Part shown: positions 8,103 through 15,156 of the stretch, in pieces
Layout of the letters: the number at the start of each line of letters is the position of its first letter
How positions within the stretch are numbered: the stretch's first letter is position 1
DNA from: CAWUIH01 sp963922495
Lineage (GTDB): Bacteria; Pseudomonadota; Gammaproteobacteria; Coxiellales; Coxiellaceae
Assembly: GCA_963922495.1 (NCBI GenBank)
Contig: CAWUIH010000027.1
Span: forward strand, 1-19,945
Direction: 5' to 3'
DNA length: 19,945 nt
Position numbers and translations under genes: made by a program
Notes under the pieces: model-generated
The model's input: only the letters and a program-made list of their open reading frames with translations
Databases searched by the model: none
What the model was told of the DNA's origin: nothing

Positions 8103-9648
8103 ATCGCTCTGGAAATTTTTAAGTATCAATGCCTCAGACTTTGGCATCAAATTATTACAACATATTTTTTACTCATTATTAGCAACAATTATTGCAGTAG
8201 CCATTGGCGTTCCGCTAGGCATACTAATTGTGAACAAAATACGACTTAAAAACGCTGTTTTAACTGTTACCAGCTTATTTCAAACAATTCCTAGCCTCGC
8301 ATTATTGGCTTTTCTAATTCCATTTGTCGGAATTGGATTTAGCCCTACCATAATCACCTTGACCGTTTACGCTCTACTACCAATAGTTCGCAATACTTAT
8401 ACTGGCTTGATAGGTGTTCCACCAGAAAGTATCGAGGCAGCTAAAGCAATGGGATTTAAAAAATGGCAGCGTATCCATCTTGTTGAAATACCACTTGCAA
8501 TGCCAACAATCATGGCAGGAATTCGCACTTCAATGGCAATGACTATTGGCATCACAACTATTGCTGCTTTTATTGGTGCCGGCGGACTTGGTGATTTTAT
8601 TACACAAGGGTTAGCACTGGACAGCACGTGGTTAATATTACTGGGGGCTATTCCTACAGCTATTTTAGCTCTCGCCCTGGATTTTGCTATTGCTAATATT
8701 GAAACATTACTAAATCATCGTAATCGCAAAAAAATGAAATATAAAAAAATACGTCTTAGTGCTGTACTTATTTTTATGTTAATTATTTTATACTTTATAT
8801 TTCATGCACTCATTCTGCCATTATTTTCAAAAAAAACAGCAACAATCGTTATTGGAAGCAAAAATTTTACAGAGCAATATATTTTAAGTGAAATTATGGC
8901 ACAACTGATCGAAGCAAAAACCCAGTTACATGTAAAACGCGATTTTAATTTAGGATCAACGACGATTGTTCAAAATGCATTGATCAAAGGACAAGTTGAC
9001 CTATATGCAGAATATACTGGTACAGCTTATCTGAGCGTATTGAAATATAAAAAACTTATCTCCGCACAACAAACCTATCAAATTGTAAAACGCGAATATC
9101 AGAAACGTTTTAATTTAACTTGGTTACAACCGTTTGGTTTTGAGAACTCAGAATCAATCGGACTATTACAACCAGTAGCGGATAAATGGCATTTAAATAC
9201 TTTAAGTGATTTATCTTCAGTAGCAAACCAGATTATTTTGGGCGTACCTCCTGAATTTTTAAAACGTCCCGATGGGCTACGTGGTCTGGAAAAAGTCTAT
9301 GGCTTTAATTTCAAAAAGATCATACAAATTGAGCCAAATCTGCTGTATTTAGCACTTACCAATAACTCAGTTGATGCAATAGAAGTGTTTACAACTGATG
9401 GGCGCATTTCGGAATATCATCTCAAGGTTTTAAAAGATAATAAACATTTTTACCCACCTTATGACGCCGCTCCGGTAATCCGGATCGCTTTTTTAGAGCA
9501 CCATCCACAAGTGAGAAAAGTTCTCAATTTATTACACAACTTGATTAGTCAGAAAACCATGCAACAACTTAATAATGCTGTTGATGTCAAACACGAAACA
9601 CCAAGGCAAGTAGCTCACCAATTTTTAGTAAAACAAGATTTACTTTAA
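8095..9648 (+). CDS. Fused ABC permease and substrate-binding protein (OpuCB-OpuCC / EgtU architecture)
   Basis: One 517-residue chain carries both parts of a quaternary-amine-type importer. Residues 1-205 are the permease, with membrane helices and the EAA loop (108-143, VPPESIEAAKAMGFKKWQRI). A further membrane segment at 221-243 tethers the binding domain (250-517) outside the inner membrane. Binding-domain family motifs are GSKNFTEQY (254-262), VDLYAEYTGT (301-310), RPDGLRGLEKVYG (391-403) and the hinge-side VLKDNKHFYPPYDAAPVIR (445-463). Fused proteins of this kind import glycine betaine, choline, carnitine or ergothioneine. The usual aromatic-containing N-T-Y/F-A motif reads GFENSES (348-354), so the ligand may differ. 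ATG 8095 sits inside the ATPase gene; an overlapping ATG at 8099 is out of frame. Confidence 0.92.
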   Translation: MNESLWKFLSINASDFGIKLLQHIFYSLLATIIAVAIGVPLGILIVNKIRLKNAVLTVTSLFQTIPSLALLAFLIPFVGIGFSPTIITLTVYALLPIVRNTYTGLIGVPPESIEAAKAMGFKKWQRIHLVEIPLAMPTIMAGIRTSMAMTIGITTIAAFIGAGGLGDFITQGLALDSTWLILLGAIPTAILALALDFAIANIETLLNHRNRKKMKYKKIRLSAVLIFMLIILYFIFHALILPLFSKKTATIVIGSKNFTEQYILSEIMAQLIEAKTQLHVKRDFNLGSTTIVQNALIKGQVDLYAEYTGTAYLSVLKYKKLISAQQTYQIVKREYQKRFNLTWLQPFGFENSESIGLLQPVADKWHLNTLSDLSSVANQIILGVPPEFLKRPDGLRGLEKVYGFNFKKIIQIEPNLLYLALTNNSVDAIEVFTTDGRISEYHLKVLKDNKHFYPPYDAAPVIRIAFLEHHPQVRKVLNLLHNLISQKTMQQLNNAVDVKHETPRQVAHQFLVKQDLL

Positions 9649-9776
9649 CAAGTTCAACTCCACTTCATATTTCCTAAATAAAATTCTAAACTACTGACCA
9701 TTAAAAATGGCTAAAAAATAGGCGCTGATTTTGCTAGGATAATGTGGCCCTGATAAAATAACAGAAAAAAATTAGA
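9649..9776. other. Convergent intergenic spacer
   Basis: 128 AT-rich bases between the ends of the importer gene and the exonuclease gene. I see no open reading frame, tRNA, or convincing GC-rich hairpin followed by a T-run, although a terminator for one or both genes would be expected here. Confidence 0.6.
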
Positions 9777-10550
9777 TTATGTAAAATCGGCGTAATCAAT
9801 AATGAGAGGTGCATGATCGGAAAAACGCTGCTCTTTATAAATCAAAGCTTTTTTAACGTGTTTTTTAAGTTCTGGGGTCACGATTTGGTAATCGATACGC
9901 CAACCAACATTTTTAGCCCACGCTTGGCCACGGTTCGACCACCAAGTATATTCTTCCGCTTGTTGATTAACAACACGAAACGCATCTACAAACCCTTCCC
10001 CCGTAAATAAGCTGTCGAGCCAGGCACGCTCTTCAGGCAAACATCCGGAATTTTTTTGATTACTTTTGAAGTTTTTAATATCAATTTCTTTGTGTACGAT
10101 GTTCCAATCACCACAAATAATCGTTGAGTGGTTTTTTTGGCGCATTTCTTTTAAAATTCTGAGATAGCGTTTCATAAAATCGAATTTGATCGCTTGACGC
10201 GCCTCACCACTGCTACCCGAGGGCATGTACAACGAAACCACCGTTAAATCACCCCAGTCAGCTTGAATATAGCGACCCTCTCTATCTGCGTGATCCCAAC
10301 CAAGTACGTTAATCACTCTATCGGGCTGTTTTTTACTATAAATCGCCACACCACTATAGCCTTTTTTTTCTGCATCATGATAAAAACAATGATATCCTTT
10401 GGGATGAAACTGTTTGTGATTGGTTATTTCAAGGCTCGCTTTGGTTTCTTGAAGACATACAATATCTGCCTTTTGTTGTTGCAACCATTCAAAAAAACCT
10501 TTTCGGCTCGCAGCGCGAATGCCATTCACATTTAACGTAATTATTCGCAT
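9777..10550 (-). CDS. xthA: Exodeoxyribonuclease III (AP endonuclease family)
   Basis: Mg-dependent 3'-5' exonuclease and AP endonuclease of base-excision repair, 257 residues. The exonuclease III catalytic set is intact: N7 (NVNGIR), the Glu in LQETK (about 36), the Tyr in LYMPSG (about 108), GDWN with Asp and Asn (about 147-150), IDYQ near 220, and SDHAP near the C-terminus. The gene is divergent from pyrE, which is the position of crc in Pseudomonas. Crc is an ExoIII-fold regulator that lost these residues and acts with Hfq in catabolite repression. Here the active-site residues are kept, so an enzyme is the better call, though it may be the orthologue of the crc locus. Start ATG 10550 agrees with the family N-terminus MRIITLNVNG. 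Confidence 0.93.
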   Translation of the reverse strand: MRIITLNVNGIRAASRKGFFEWLQQQKADIVCLQETKASLEITNHKQFHPKGYHCFYHDAEKKGYSGVAIYSKKQPDRVINVLGWDHADREGRYIQADWGDLTVVSLYMPSGSSGEARQAIKFDFMKRYLRILKEMRQKNHSTIICGDWNIVHKEIDIKNFKSNQKNSGCLPEERAWLDSLFTGEGFVDAFRVVNQQAEEYTWWSNRGQAWAKNVGWRIDYQIVTPELKKHVKKALIYKEQRFSDHAPLIIDYADFT

Positions 10551-10570
10551 TTGTGTTTCCCATGGGTAAC

Positions 10571-10598
10571 TTGTAGACTGTACGCACTTGATTATAAG
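10571..10598 (+). promoter_or_regulatory. pyrE promoter
   Basis: TTGTAG (10571-10576) and TATAAG (10593-10598) are 16 bp apart. Transcription would begin near 10605, leaving about 5 nt before the pyrE ATG. The mRNA would be nearly leaderless, in line with the lack of a clear Shine-Dalgarno. Confidence 0.6.
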
Positions 10599-10618
10599 CA
10601 GTTTGAGCCATGTTACAA
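10591..10618 (-). promoter_or_regulatory. xthA promoter, sharing its -10 with pyrE
   Basis: On the minus strand TTGTAA (10618-10613) and TATAAT (10596-10591) are 16 bp apart. The -10 overlaps the pyrE -10 on the other strand by four bases, and the -35 lies in the first codons of pyrE. RNA polymerase could occupy only one direction at a time. Predicted start is near 10584, with a leader of about 34 nt. Confidence 0.55.
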
Positions 10619-11239
10619 GATAAAGAAATAGCAGATATCTTACTAAAGATCAAAGCAGTCAATCTTAATATTAAACAACCATTTACCTATTCTTCTGGTA
10701 TTATCTCACCAATTTATACCGACAATCGGCTGATTATTTCATTCCCTGAGCATCGCGAGCGGATTATTGCAGCATTTCTGAAATGCATTCGACAACACTC
10801 GATTAAATTTGACATAATCGCTGGCGCAGCCACAGGTGGCATCCCTTGGGCAGCATGGCTGGCGGAACATCTCAAGCGCCCGATGATTTATGTTCGTAAT
10901 AATAAAAAGTCCCACGGGCGTCAAAATGTCATTGAGGGTCATTTTGAGAGCGGTGACACGGTACTTATTATTGAAGATTTAATCAGCACTGGAAAAAGCG
11001 CCATTAGTGTCGCCGAAGCACTCCGTAACCACGGTGCCACGGCCCAACAATGCTTATCAATATTTTCCTATGAATTTCCAAATACCCAAAAAAGCTTTGC
11101 AGCTAAGAGATTAGACTATTTTTCATTATGCGATTTTAATGTTTTAATTCAACAAGCTACAGATTTAGGCATTATTTCAAATGAAGAAAAACTTGATGCA
11201 CTACAGTGGAATAAGTCACCGGAAAACTGGCACCGATAG
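10610..11239 (+). CDS. pyrE: Orotate phosphoribosyltransferase
   Basis: Joins orotate to PRPP to give orotidine monophosphate in pyrimidine synthesis (cytoplasm). Evidence is the orotate-site segment FTYSSGIISPIYTDNR (25-40), the catalytic-loop region YVRNNKKSHGRQNVIEG (94-110), and the PRPP-binding motif VLIIEDLISTGKSA (118-131), which has the paired acidic residues ED. The 209-residue length is normal. The start follows a predicted promoter so closely that the message is almost leaderless. It is divergent from the exonuclease III gene, an arrangement shared with crc-pyrE of Pseudomonas, and converges on algC with a 25-nt gap that shows no clear terminator. Confidence 0.96.
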   Translation: MLQDKEIADILLKIKAVNLNIKQPFTYSSGIISPIYTDNRLIISFPEHRERIIAAFLKCIRQHSIKFDIIAGAATGGIPWAAWLAEHLKRPMIYVRNNKKSHGRQNVIEGHFESGDTVLIIEDLISTGKSAISVAEALRNHGATAQQCLSIFSYEFPNTQKSFAAKRLDYFSLCDFNVLIQQATDLGIISNEEKLDALQWNKSPENWHR

Positions 11240-11264
11240 AATAGCATTCACCACGTGGCAAACT

Positions 11265-12716
11265 CTAATACGGCAACTGGGCTGTTGGATCTATTTTCAG
11301 GATTTGTTCGCTAAAGACGTTCTTTATATACGATAATTGGGCCTCAGTGTCTGCCTCAAAGCGTAAAATAAGATAAGGCGAAGTATTTGAAGGACGAATC
11401 AAGCCCCAACAATGCTCATATTCCACCCGCAATCCATCTATTGTAACAATTTTGGCATCACCAAAATCTGCTTCGCGAGCAAATTCATCCATAAACTCTT
11501 TTTTACGCTCTTCTACCATTGGCAATTTTAATTCAGGAGTATTATAACTATTGGGCAATGCCGCAAAGAAATTACTAGCTGGCTGCGCTTGTTCTGACAA
11601 AATTTTTATAAGCCGAGCTGCTACGTAAATACCATCATCAAACCCAAACCAACCATCTTTAAAGAAAATATGGCCACTCATTTCACCTGCCAAAGGCGCA
11701 CTGCTTTCATGGAGTTTTGCTTTAATTACTGAGTGGCCAGTACGCCACATCACCGGTTTCCCGCCGTATTGTTTGATAATACGTGGTAATTGGCGCGTGC
11801 ATTTAACATCAAAAATAATTTCCGCACCAGGATGCTTCGCTAACACGTCGATTGCGTAAGCCATTAATTGACGATCTGGCCAAATGATTTCACCTTGATC
11901 GGTAACGATTCCCAAACGATCAGCATCACCGTCAAATGCCACGCCACAATCTGCAACATGATTTTTAACGGCAGCAATAATATCATTTAAATTTTCAGGA
12001 ACAGTGGGATCAGGATGGTGATTTGGAAAATGCCCATCGACTTCACAAAACAATTCAATCACTTCACAACCGAGAGCGCGGAACAATTTTGGTGCAATTT
12101 CACCAGCAATACCATTGCCACAATCCACTACGACTTTCAATGGCTTGGCTAGTTGAATATAGTCTTCGATATATTGTAAATAATCACTCACGACATCAAG
12201 CTGCTGCAAATTTCCTTTACCAGACACAAAATTCTGTTCCAGGATACGGTGTTTAACTTTCTGGACACCTTCAGAAGCTAGTGTTTGATCATTAATAACA
12301 ATTTTGAAACCATTATGGGAACCTGGGTTGTGGCTTCCAGTTACCATGATGCCGGAATTTGCATCCAGTCGTTTAGTTGCAAAATAAACTAAAGGAGTCG
12401 GGACAGGCCCCAAATTCAATACTTCAATACCACAATCAAGCAAACCTTGAATAAGTGCCTGTGACAATTTAGGGCTAGAAATACGACCGTCTCTTCCAAC
12501 AATTATCTGATGCTGATCAATATCATACACCATGCTCCCAACAGCGCGCCCTATGGCGTAGGCCAAATCTGTAGTTAAACTTTCAGGAGCCACGAGACCT
12601 CGAATATCGTAAGCCCGAAATAATCCATTTGGAATAGTGTTGGGTATACAATAGTTATTACTGTGTTCCAGAGCTACCAAAACCCCTTTCTCCTCTTGCA
12701 GTAACGACAAACTCAT
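11265..12716 (-). CDS. algC: Phosphomannomutase/phosphoglucomutase (AlgC-like)
   Basis: Interconverts hexose-6-phosphates and hexose-1-phosphates for lipopolysaccharide and exopolysaccharide precursors. Closely resembles Pseudomonas AlgC along its length: FRAYDIRG (33-40), phosphoserine loop TGSHNP (S128 at 126-131), metal loop DGDADR (262-267; DGDGDR in AlgC), sugar-specificity loop GEMSGH (344-349), and phosphate-binding RPSNTSP near the C-terminus. The annotated ATG overlaps the end of dut by 59 nt. The extra N-terminus, compared with AlgC, suggests another start. TTG at 12680 (residue 13) lies 9 nt after a strong AGAGGAG and would give 471 residues. Either start makes dut and algC translationally coupled. 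The argB gene that follows algC in Pseudomonas is absent. Confidence 0.94.
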   Translation of the reverse strand: MSLSLLQEEKGVLVALEHSNNYCIPNTIPNGLFRAYDIRGLVAPESLTTDLAYAIGRAVGSMVYDIDQHQIIVGRDGRISSPKLSQALIQGLLDCGIEVLNLGPVPTPLVYFATKRLDANSGIMVTGSHNPGSHNGFKIVINDQTLASEGVQKVKHRILEQNFVSGKGNLQQLDVVSDYLQYIEDYIQLAKPLKVVVDCGNGIAGEIAPKLFRALGCEVIELFCEVDGHFPNHHPDPTVPENLNDIIAAVKNHVADCGVAFDGDADRLGIVTDQGEIIWPDRQLMAYAIDVLAKHPGAEIIFDVKCTRQLPRIIKQYGGKPVMWRTGHSVIKAKLHESSAPLAGEMSGHIFFKDGWFGFDDGIYVAARLIKILSEQAQPASNFFAALPNSYNTPELKLPMVEERKKEFMDEFAREADFGDAKIVTIDGLRVEYEHCWGLIRPSNTSPYLILRFEADTEAQLSYIKNVFSEQILKIDPTAQLPY

Positions 12717-13113
12717 CCACTACATCAAATTGTGCTCTTAGCACTGGCACGACTACTAATTGTGCAATTCTCTCACCGGGTTGTATCGTATAAGTCTGAT
12801 TACCACGATTCCAGCATGACACCATTAGCGGCCCTTGATAATCGGAGTCAATCAATCCTACTAAATTCCCTAATACAATACCGTGTTTATGGCCTAAACC
12901 GGAGCGCGGCAAAATGGTAGCCGCAACGTTAGCGTCTTGTAAATAAATCGCTATTCCGGTATCGATGAGGTGAGTTTGCCCCGGAACAATATCTAAAGGC
13001 ACATCCAGACAAGCGCGTAGGTCCAAGCCTGCAGAACCTGATGTTGCATATTCAGGCAATGGTATCGAATCACCCAAACGTTTATCTAAAATTTTAAGTT
13101 GCACGACGTGCAT
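12658..13113 (-). CDS. dut: dUTP diphosphatase
   Basis: Hydrolyses dUTP to dUMP and pyrophosphate, keeping uracil out of DNA and feeding thymidylate synthesis; homotrimeric in this family. All five motifs are visible: AGLDLRA (I), PRSGLG (II), GLIDSDYQGPL (III), GERIAQLVV (IV) and the C-terminal ARGERGFGSSG (V). At 151 residues it is full length. ATG 13113 has GGAGAG about 7 nt upstream. In many gammaproteobacteria coaBC comes immediately before dut. Here radC starts divergently only 72 nt away, so coaBC is missing. The 3' end overlaps algC, and the codons for motif V double as a Shine-Dalgarno-like AGAGGAG. Confidence 0.97.
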   Translation of the reverse strand: MHVVQLKILDKRLGDSIPLPEYATSGSAGLDLRACLDVPLDIVPGQTHLIDTGIAIYLQDANVAATILPRSGLGHKHGIVLGNLVGLIDSDYQGPLMVSCWNRGNQTYTIQPGERIAQLVVVPVLRAQFDVVDEFVVTARGERGFGSSGTQ

Positions 13114-13185
13114 AGCACGCTCTCCATAAAAGTCTTAAGGCTACCACGGTATTGCCGATCTCTACAATTGCTCTAAACTCATCGC

Positions 13186-13866
13186 ATGACAATTTTAGAT
13201 TGGCCCACTACTGAACGCCCACGAGAGAAGCTACTCAATCGTGGTGTCGAAGCATTATCCGAAGCGGAACTTATCGCGGTAATTATTCAAAATGGTACCC
13301 GCGGCAAGAATGCAGTTGTTTTAGCACGTGAATGGTTATCTCATTATGGCAGCCTCAGCGCCTTGTTGCATGCAGAGCCCAATGATCAGCCGCGCCCTGC
13401 AGGGTTGGGACCCGCTACTTGGTGCCAAATAAAAGCTGCTGCAGAACTCTATCGCCGCAGCTTGCAAGAGTCACTCATGCAACACGAGACAATTAACGAT
13501 GCCGATTCTGCAAGGCAGTTTCTTATTGCACAGCTTGGGCACCTGAAACAAGAGGTATTCGCAGTATTGTTTCTCAACAATCAACACCAAGTGATCAAAT
13601 TTGAAAAACTATTTTTCGGTACCGTCAATCAATCCGCGGTGTATCCTGCTGAGGTGATGAAGCGAGCACTGGCACTCCATGCCAGTGCAATCATCATGGT
13701 GCATAACCACCCTTCGGGTAATTTATTGCCAAGCATCGCTGACAAGCAGATTACATACCGTTTGCGCGAATGCCTTGATTTAGTTGATATTTCATTATTA
13801 GATCATATTATTGTCGGTGGGAAACACAGCTTTTCATTTACCGAAAGCGGATTACTGTTGCGCTAA
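13186..13866 (+). CDS. radC: RadC-family JAB/MPN domain protein
   Basis: A 226-residue RadC protein. An N-terminal helix-hairpin-helix-like part (about 1-90, including RPREKLLNRG and LSEAELIAVIIQNG) precedes a JAB1/MPN domain (about 100-226). The JAMM metal motif is intact: H173-x-H175-x7-S183-x2-D186 within HNHPSGNLLPS. The upstream Glu could be E141-equivalent or nearby and is less certain. RadC was once linked to DNA repair, but its molecular role is unresolved. It lies just before rpmB and rpmG on the same strand, the conserved gammaproteobacterial order. No Shine-Dalgarno precedes ATG 13186; a TACAAT at 13163-13168 may be its -10, leaving a very short leader. Confidence 0.95.
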   Translation: MTILDWPTTERPREKLLNRGVEALSEAELIAVIIQNGTRGKNAVVLAREWLSHYGSLSALLHAEPNDQPRPAGLGPATWCQIKAAAELYRRSLQESLMQHETINDADSARQFLIAQLGHLKQEVFAVLFLNNQHQVIKFEKLFFGTVNQSAVYPAEVMKRALALHASAIIMVHNHPSGNLLPSIADKQITYRLRECLDLVDISLLDHIIVGGKHSFSFTESGLLLR

Positions 13867-13886
13867 GTTGGGGTTTTTGGTATAAA
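13858..13886 (+). promoter_or_regulatory. Candidate rpmB-rpmG promoter
   Basis: TTGCGC (13858-13863) overlaps the radC stop and lies 17 bp before TATAAA (13881-13886). Transcription would start near 13893, about 28 nt before rpmB, leaving the GGAG at 13910-13913 in the leader. TTGGT/ACCAA (13877-13891) also forms a small 5-bp hairpin overlapping the -10. Confidence 0.45.
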
Positions 13887-13920
13887 ACCAAGCCTTACAC
13901 GAATTTTTCGGAGTAGTTCC

Positions 13921-14154
13921 ATGGCTAGAATGTGCCAAGTTACCGGGAAACGACCACAAACTGGCAATAACGTTTCTCATGCAAACAACAAAACTCGACG
14001 TCGCTTCCTTCCTAACTTAAGAAAGCGTCGCTTTTGGGTTGAAACTGAACAACGTTTCGTCACACTGACTGTTTCCTCCCATGGAATGCGAATCATTGAC
14101 AAAATTGGTATTGATGCTGTGCTAGCTGATATTCGCAAACGAGATCAATCATAA
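13921..14154 (+). CDS. rpmB: 50S ribosomal protein L28
   Basis: Basic 77-residue protein of the large ribosomal subunit. The N-terminus MARMCQVTGKRPQTGNNVSHANNKTRRRFLPN is typical for L28, including the conserved GNNVSHANNKT segment. GGAG lies about 7-10 nt before the ATG. It is followed after 13 nt by rpmG, the usual ribosomal-protein pair, and preceded by radC. Confidence 0.98.
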   Translation: MARMCQVTGKRPQTGNNVSHANNKTRRRFLPNLRKRRFWVETEQRFVTLTVSSHGMRIIDKIGIDAVLADIRKRDQS

Positions 14155-14167
14155 AGAGGTTTAACTG

Positions 14168-14383
14168 ATGGCAAGCAAAGGCCCACGCGAAAAAATTATG
14201 ATGCAGTCCACCGGCAAACGCAAAGACGGTAAACCCACCAAATACTCAAAAACAACCATAAAAAATAAACGTAATACACCCGATAAGCTAGAATTGGTGA
14301 TGTTTGATCCAGTAGCCTATAACGAAAAAACTGGACGATGTGGTATGCGGATTGCTTTTAAAGAAAAGAAAGTTCCGAAGTAG
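14168..14383 (+). CDS. rpmG: 50S ribosomal protein L33, unusually long
   Basis: Recognised by KGPREKIMMQST at the N-terminus, KNKRNTPDKLELVMFDP in the middle, and its place after rpmB. It has 71 residues against about 50-56 in most gammaproteobacteria. The extra residues fall in two places: about residues 17-30 (GKRKDGKPTKYSKT in place of the short AGTGHFYTT loop) and about 51-63 (NEKTGRCGMRIAF). The Cys at about 58 is single, so this is not the zinc-binding CxxC form. A strong AAGAGGT lies about 8 nt before the ATG. It converges on the ferredoxin gene; the 25-nt gap shows no convincing terminator. Confidence 0.93.
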   Translation: MASKGPREKIMMQSTGKRKDGKPTKYSKTTIKNKRNTPDKLELVMFDPVAYNEKTGRCGMRIAFKEKKVPK

Positions 14384-14408
14384 ATATTTTGTTTCATAGA
14401 TGGAAATT

Positions 14409-14654
14409 TTATTCTGATTCGGTTAACTTCTGATATTTTTTGAGCAACGCTTCCTCAGATTCGTAGAAAGCAAGCGGGATACAATCTACTGGACACACTT
14501 CACGACACTGTGGTTGATTAAAGTGTCCCACACATTCAGTACAACGGTTGGGATCAATCTCATAGATTTCATCACCCATACTAATAGCATCATTAGGACA
14601 CTCTGGTTCACAAACATCACAGTTAATACATTCTTCGGTAATTTTTAAAGCCAT
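14409..14654 (-). CDS. 2[4Fe-4S] ferredoxin, YfhL/Allochromatium type
   Basis: Small 81-residue electron carrier with nine cysteines at 9, 12, 15, 19, 38, 41, 50, 54 and 58. The first cluster motif is CxxCxxCxxxCP. The second has the 8-residue insert between C41 and C50 (VGHFNQPQ) that marks the Allochromatium-vinosum-type ferredoxins with low-potential clusters. The C-terminal helix (residues 63-81) is also typical. It begins 8 nt after coaD ends on the same strand and is the last gene of the pcnB-folK-coaD operon; coaD-ferredoxin adjacency is also seen in Pseudomonas. Its redox partner cannot be read from the window. Confidence 0.95.
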   Translation of the reverse strand: MALKITEECINCDVCEPECPNDAISMGDEIYEIDPNRCTECVGHFNQPQCREVCPVDCIPLAFYESEEALLKKYQKLTESE

Positions 14655-14662
14655 AATTATTT

Positions 14663-15142
14663 CTAATTGATAGGGTACTTTAACACTTGCGCCACAGGCT
14701 CAGGCACCAAACTGGTAACATCACCGCCTAAGGTGACGATTTCACGGATCAAAGTGCCGGATAAATAGCTATAGCCTTCCTTTGCTGGAAGCAATAAAGT
14801 TTCTAAATCGTTACACAAATAGCGATTAGCATTTGCCATTTGAAATTCGTAATCAAAATCAGACACCGCGCGCACTCCACGGAGAATGATTTTTGCGTCA
14901 TGTCGCTGAGCAAAATCAACCAACAACCCTTCCAAAGCTAGGACTAAGACGCTCGCTTGCAGTTTGAATACCGCCTTTGCCATTTCAACACGTTTTTCCC
15001 AGCTAAAAGCCACTTGTTTGCGGCTGGAAGGCGCAACTGCGACAATCACCCGATCAAAAATGGCCAAACCTCGCTCAACGATATCAACATGCCCGTTAGT
15101 CAACGGATCAAAGGTTCCTGGATAAATAGCAACAGCGGCCAT
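14663..15142 (-). CDS. coaD: Phosphopantetheine adenylyltransferase
   Basis: Transfers AMP from ATP to 4'-phosphopantetheine to make dephospho-CoA, the fourth step of CoA synthesis. The nucleotidyltransferase motif YPGTFDPLTNGH (7-18, with T10 and H18 in the active site) and LRGVRAVSDFDYEFQMANANR (about 87-107) are diagnostic. SYLSGTLIREI near 124-134 corresponds to the family's second ATP-binding segment, usually S-[ST]-x-[VI]-[RK]-E, with G in place of one Ser. Length 159 is standard. It lies 14 nt after folK and 8 nt before the ferredoxin gene, clearly in one operon. The preceding CoA-pathway genes panB, panC and coaBC are not in their usual neighbouring places. Confidence 0.97.
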   Translation of the reverse strand: MAAVAIYPGTFDPLTNGHVDIVERGLAIFDRVIVAVAPSSRKQVAFSWEKRVEMAKAVFKLQASVLVLALEGLLVDFAQRHDAKIILRGVRAVSDFDYEFQMANANRYLCNDLETLLLPAKEGYSYLSGTLIREIVTLGGDVTSLVPEPVAQVLKYPIN

Positions 15143-15156
15143 TGTGACGTCTCACT

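Noticed and set aside
14384..14408. Possible terminator between rpmG and the ferredoxin gene
   Set aside because: TTTC/GAAA gives only a 4-bp AU-rich stem, too weak to call.
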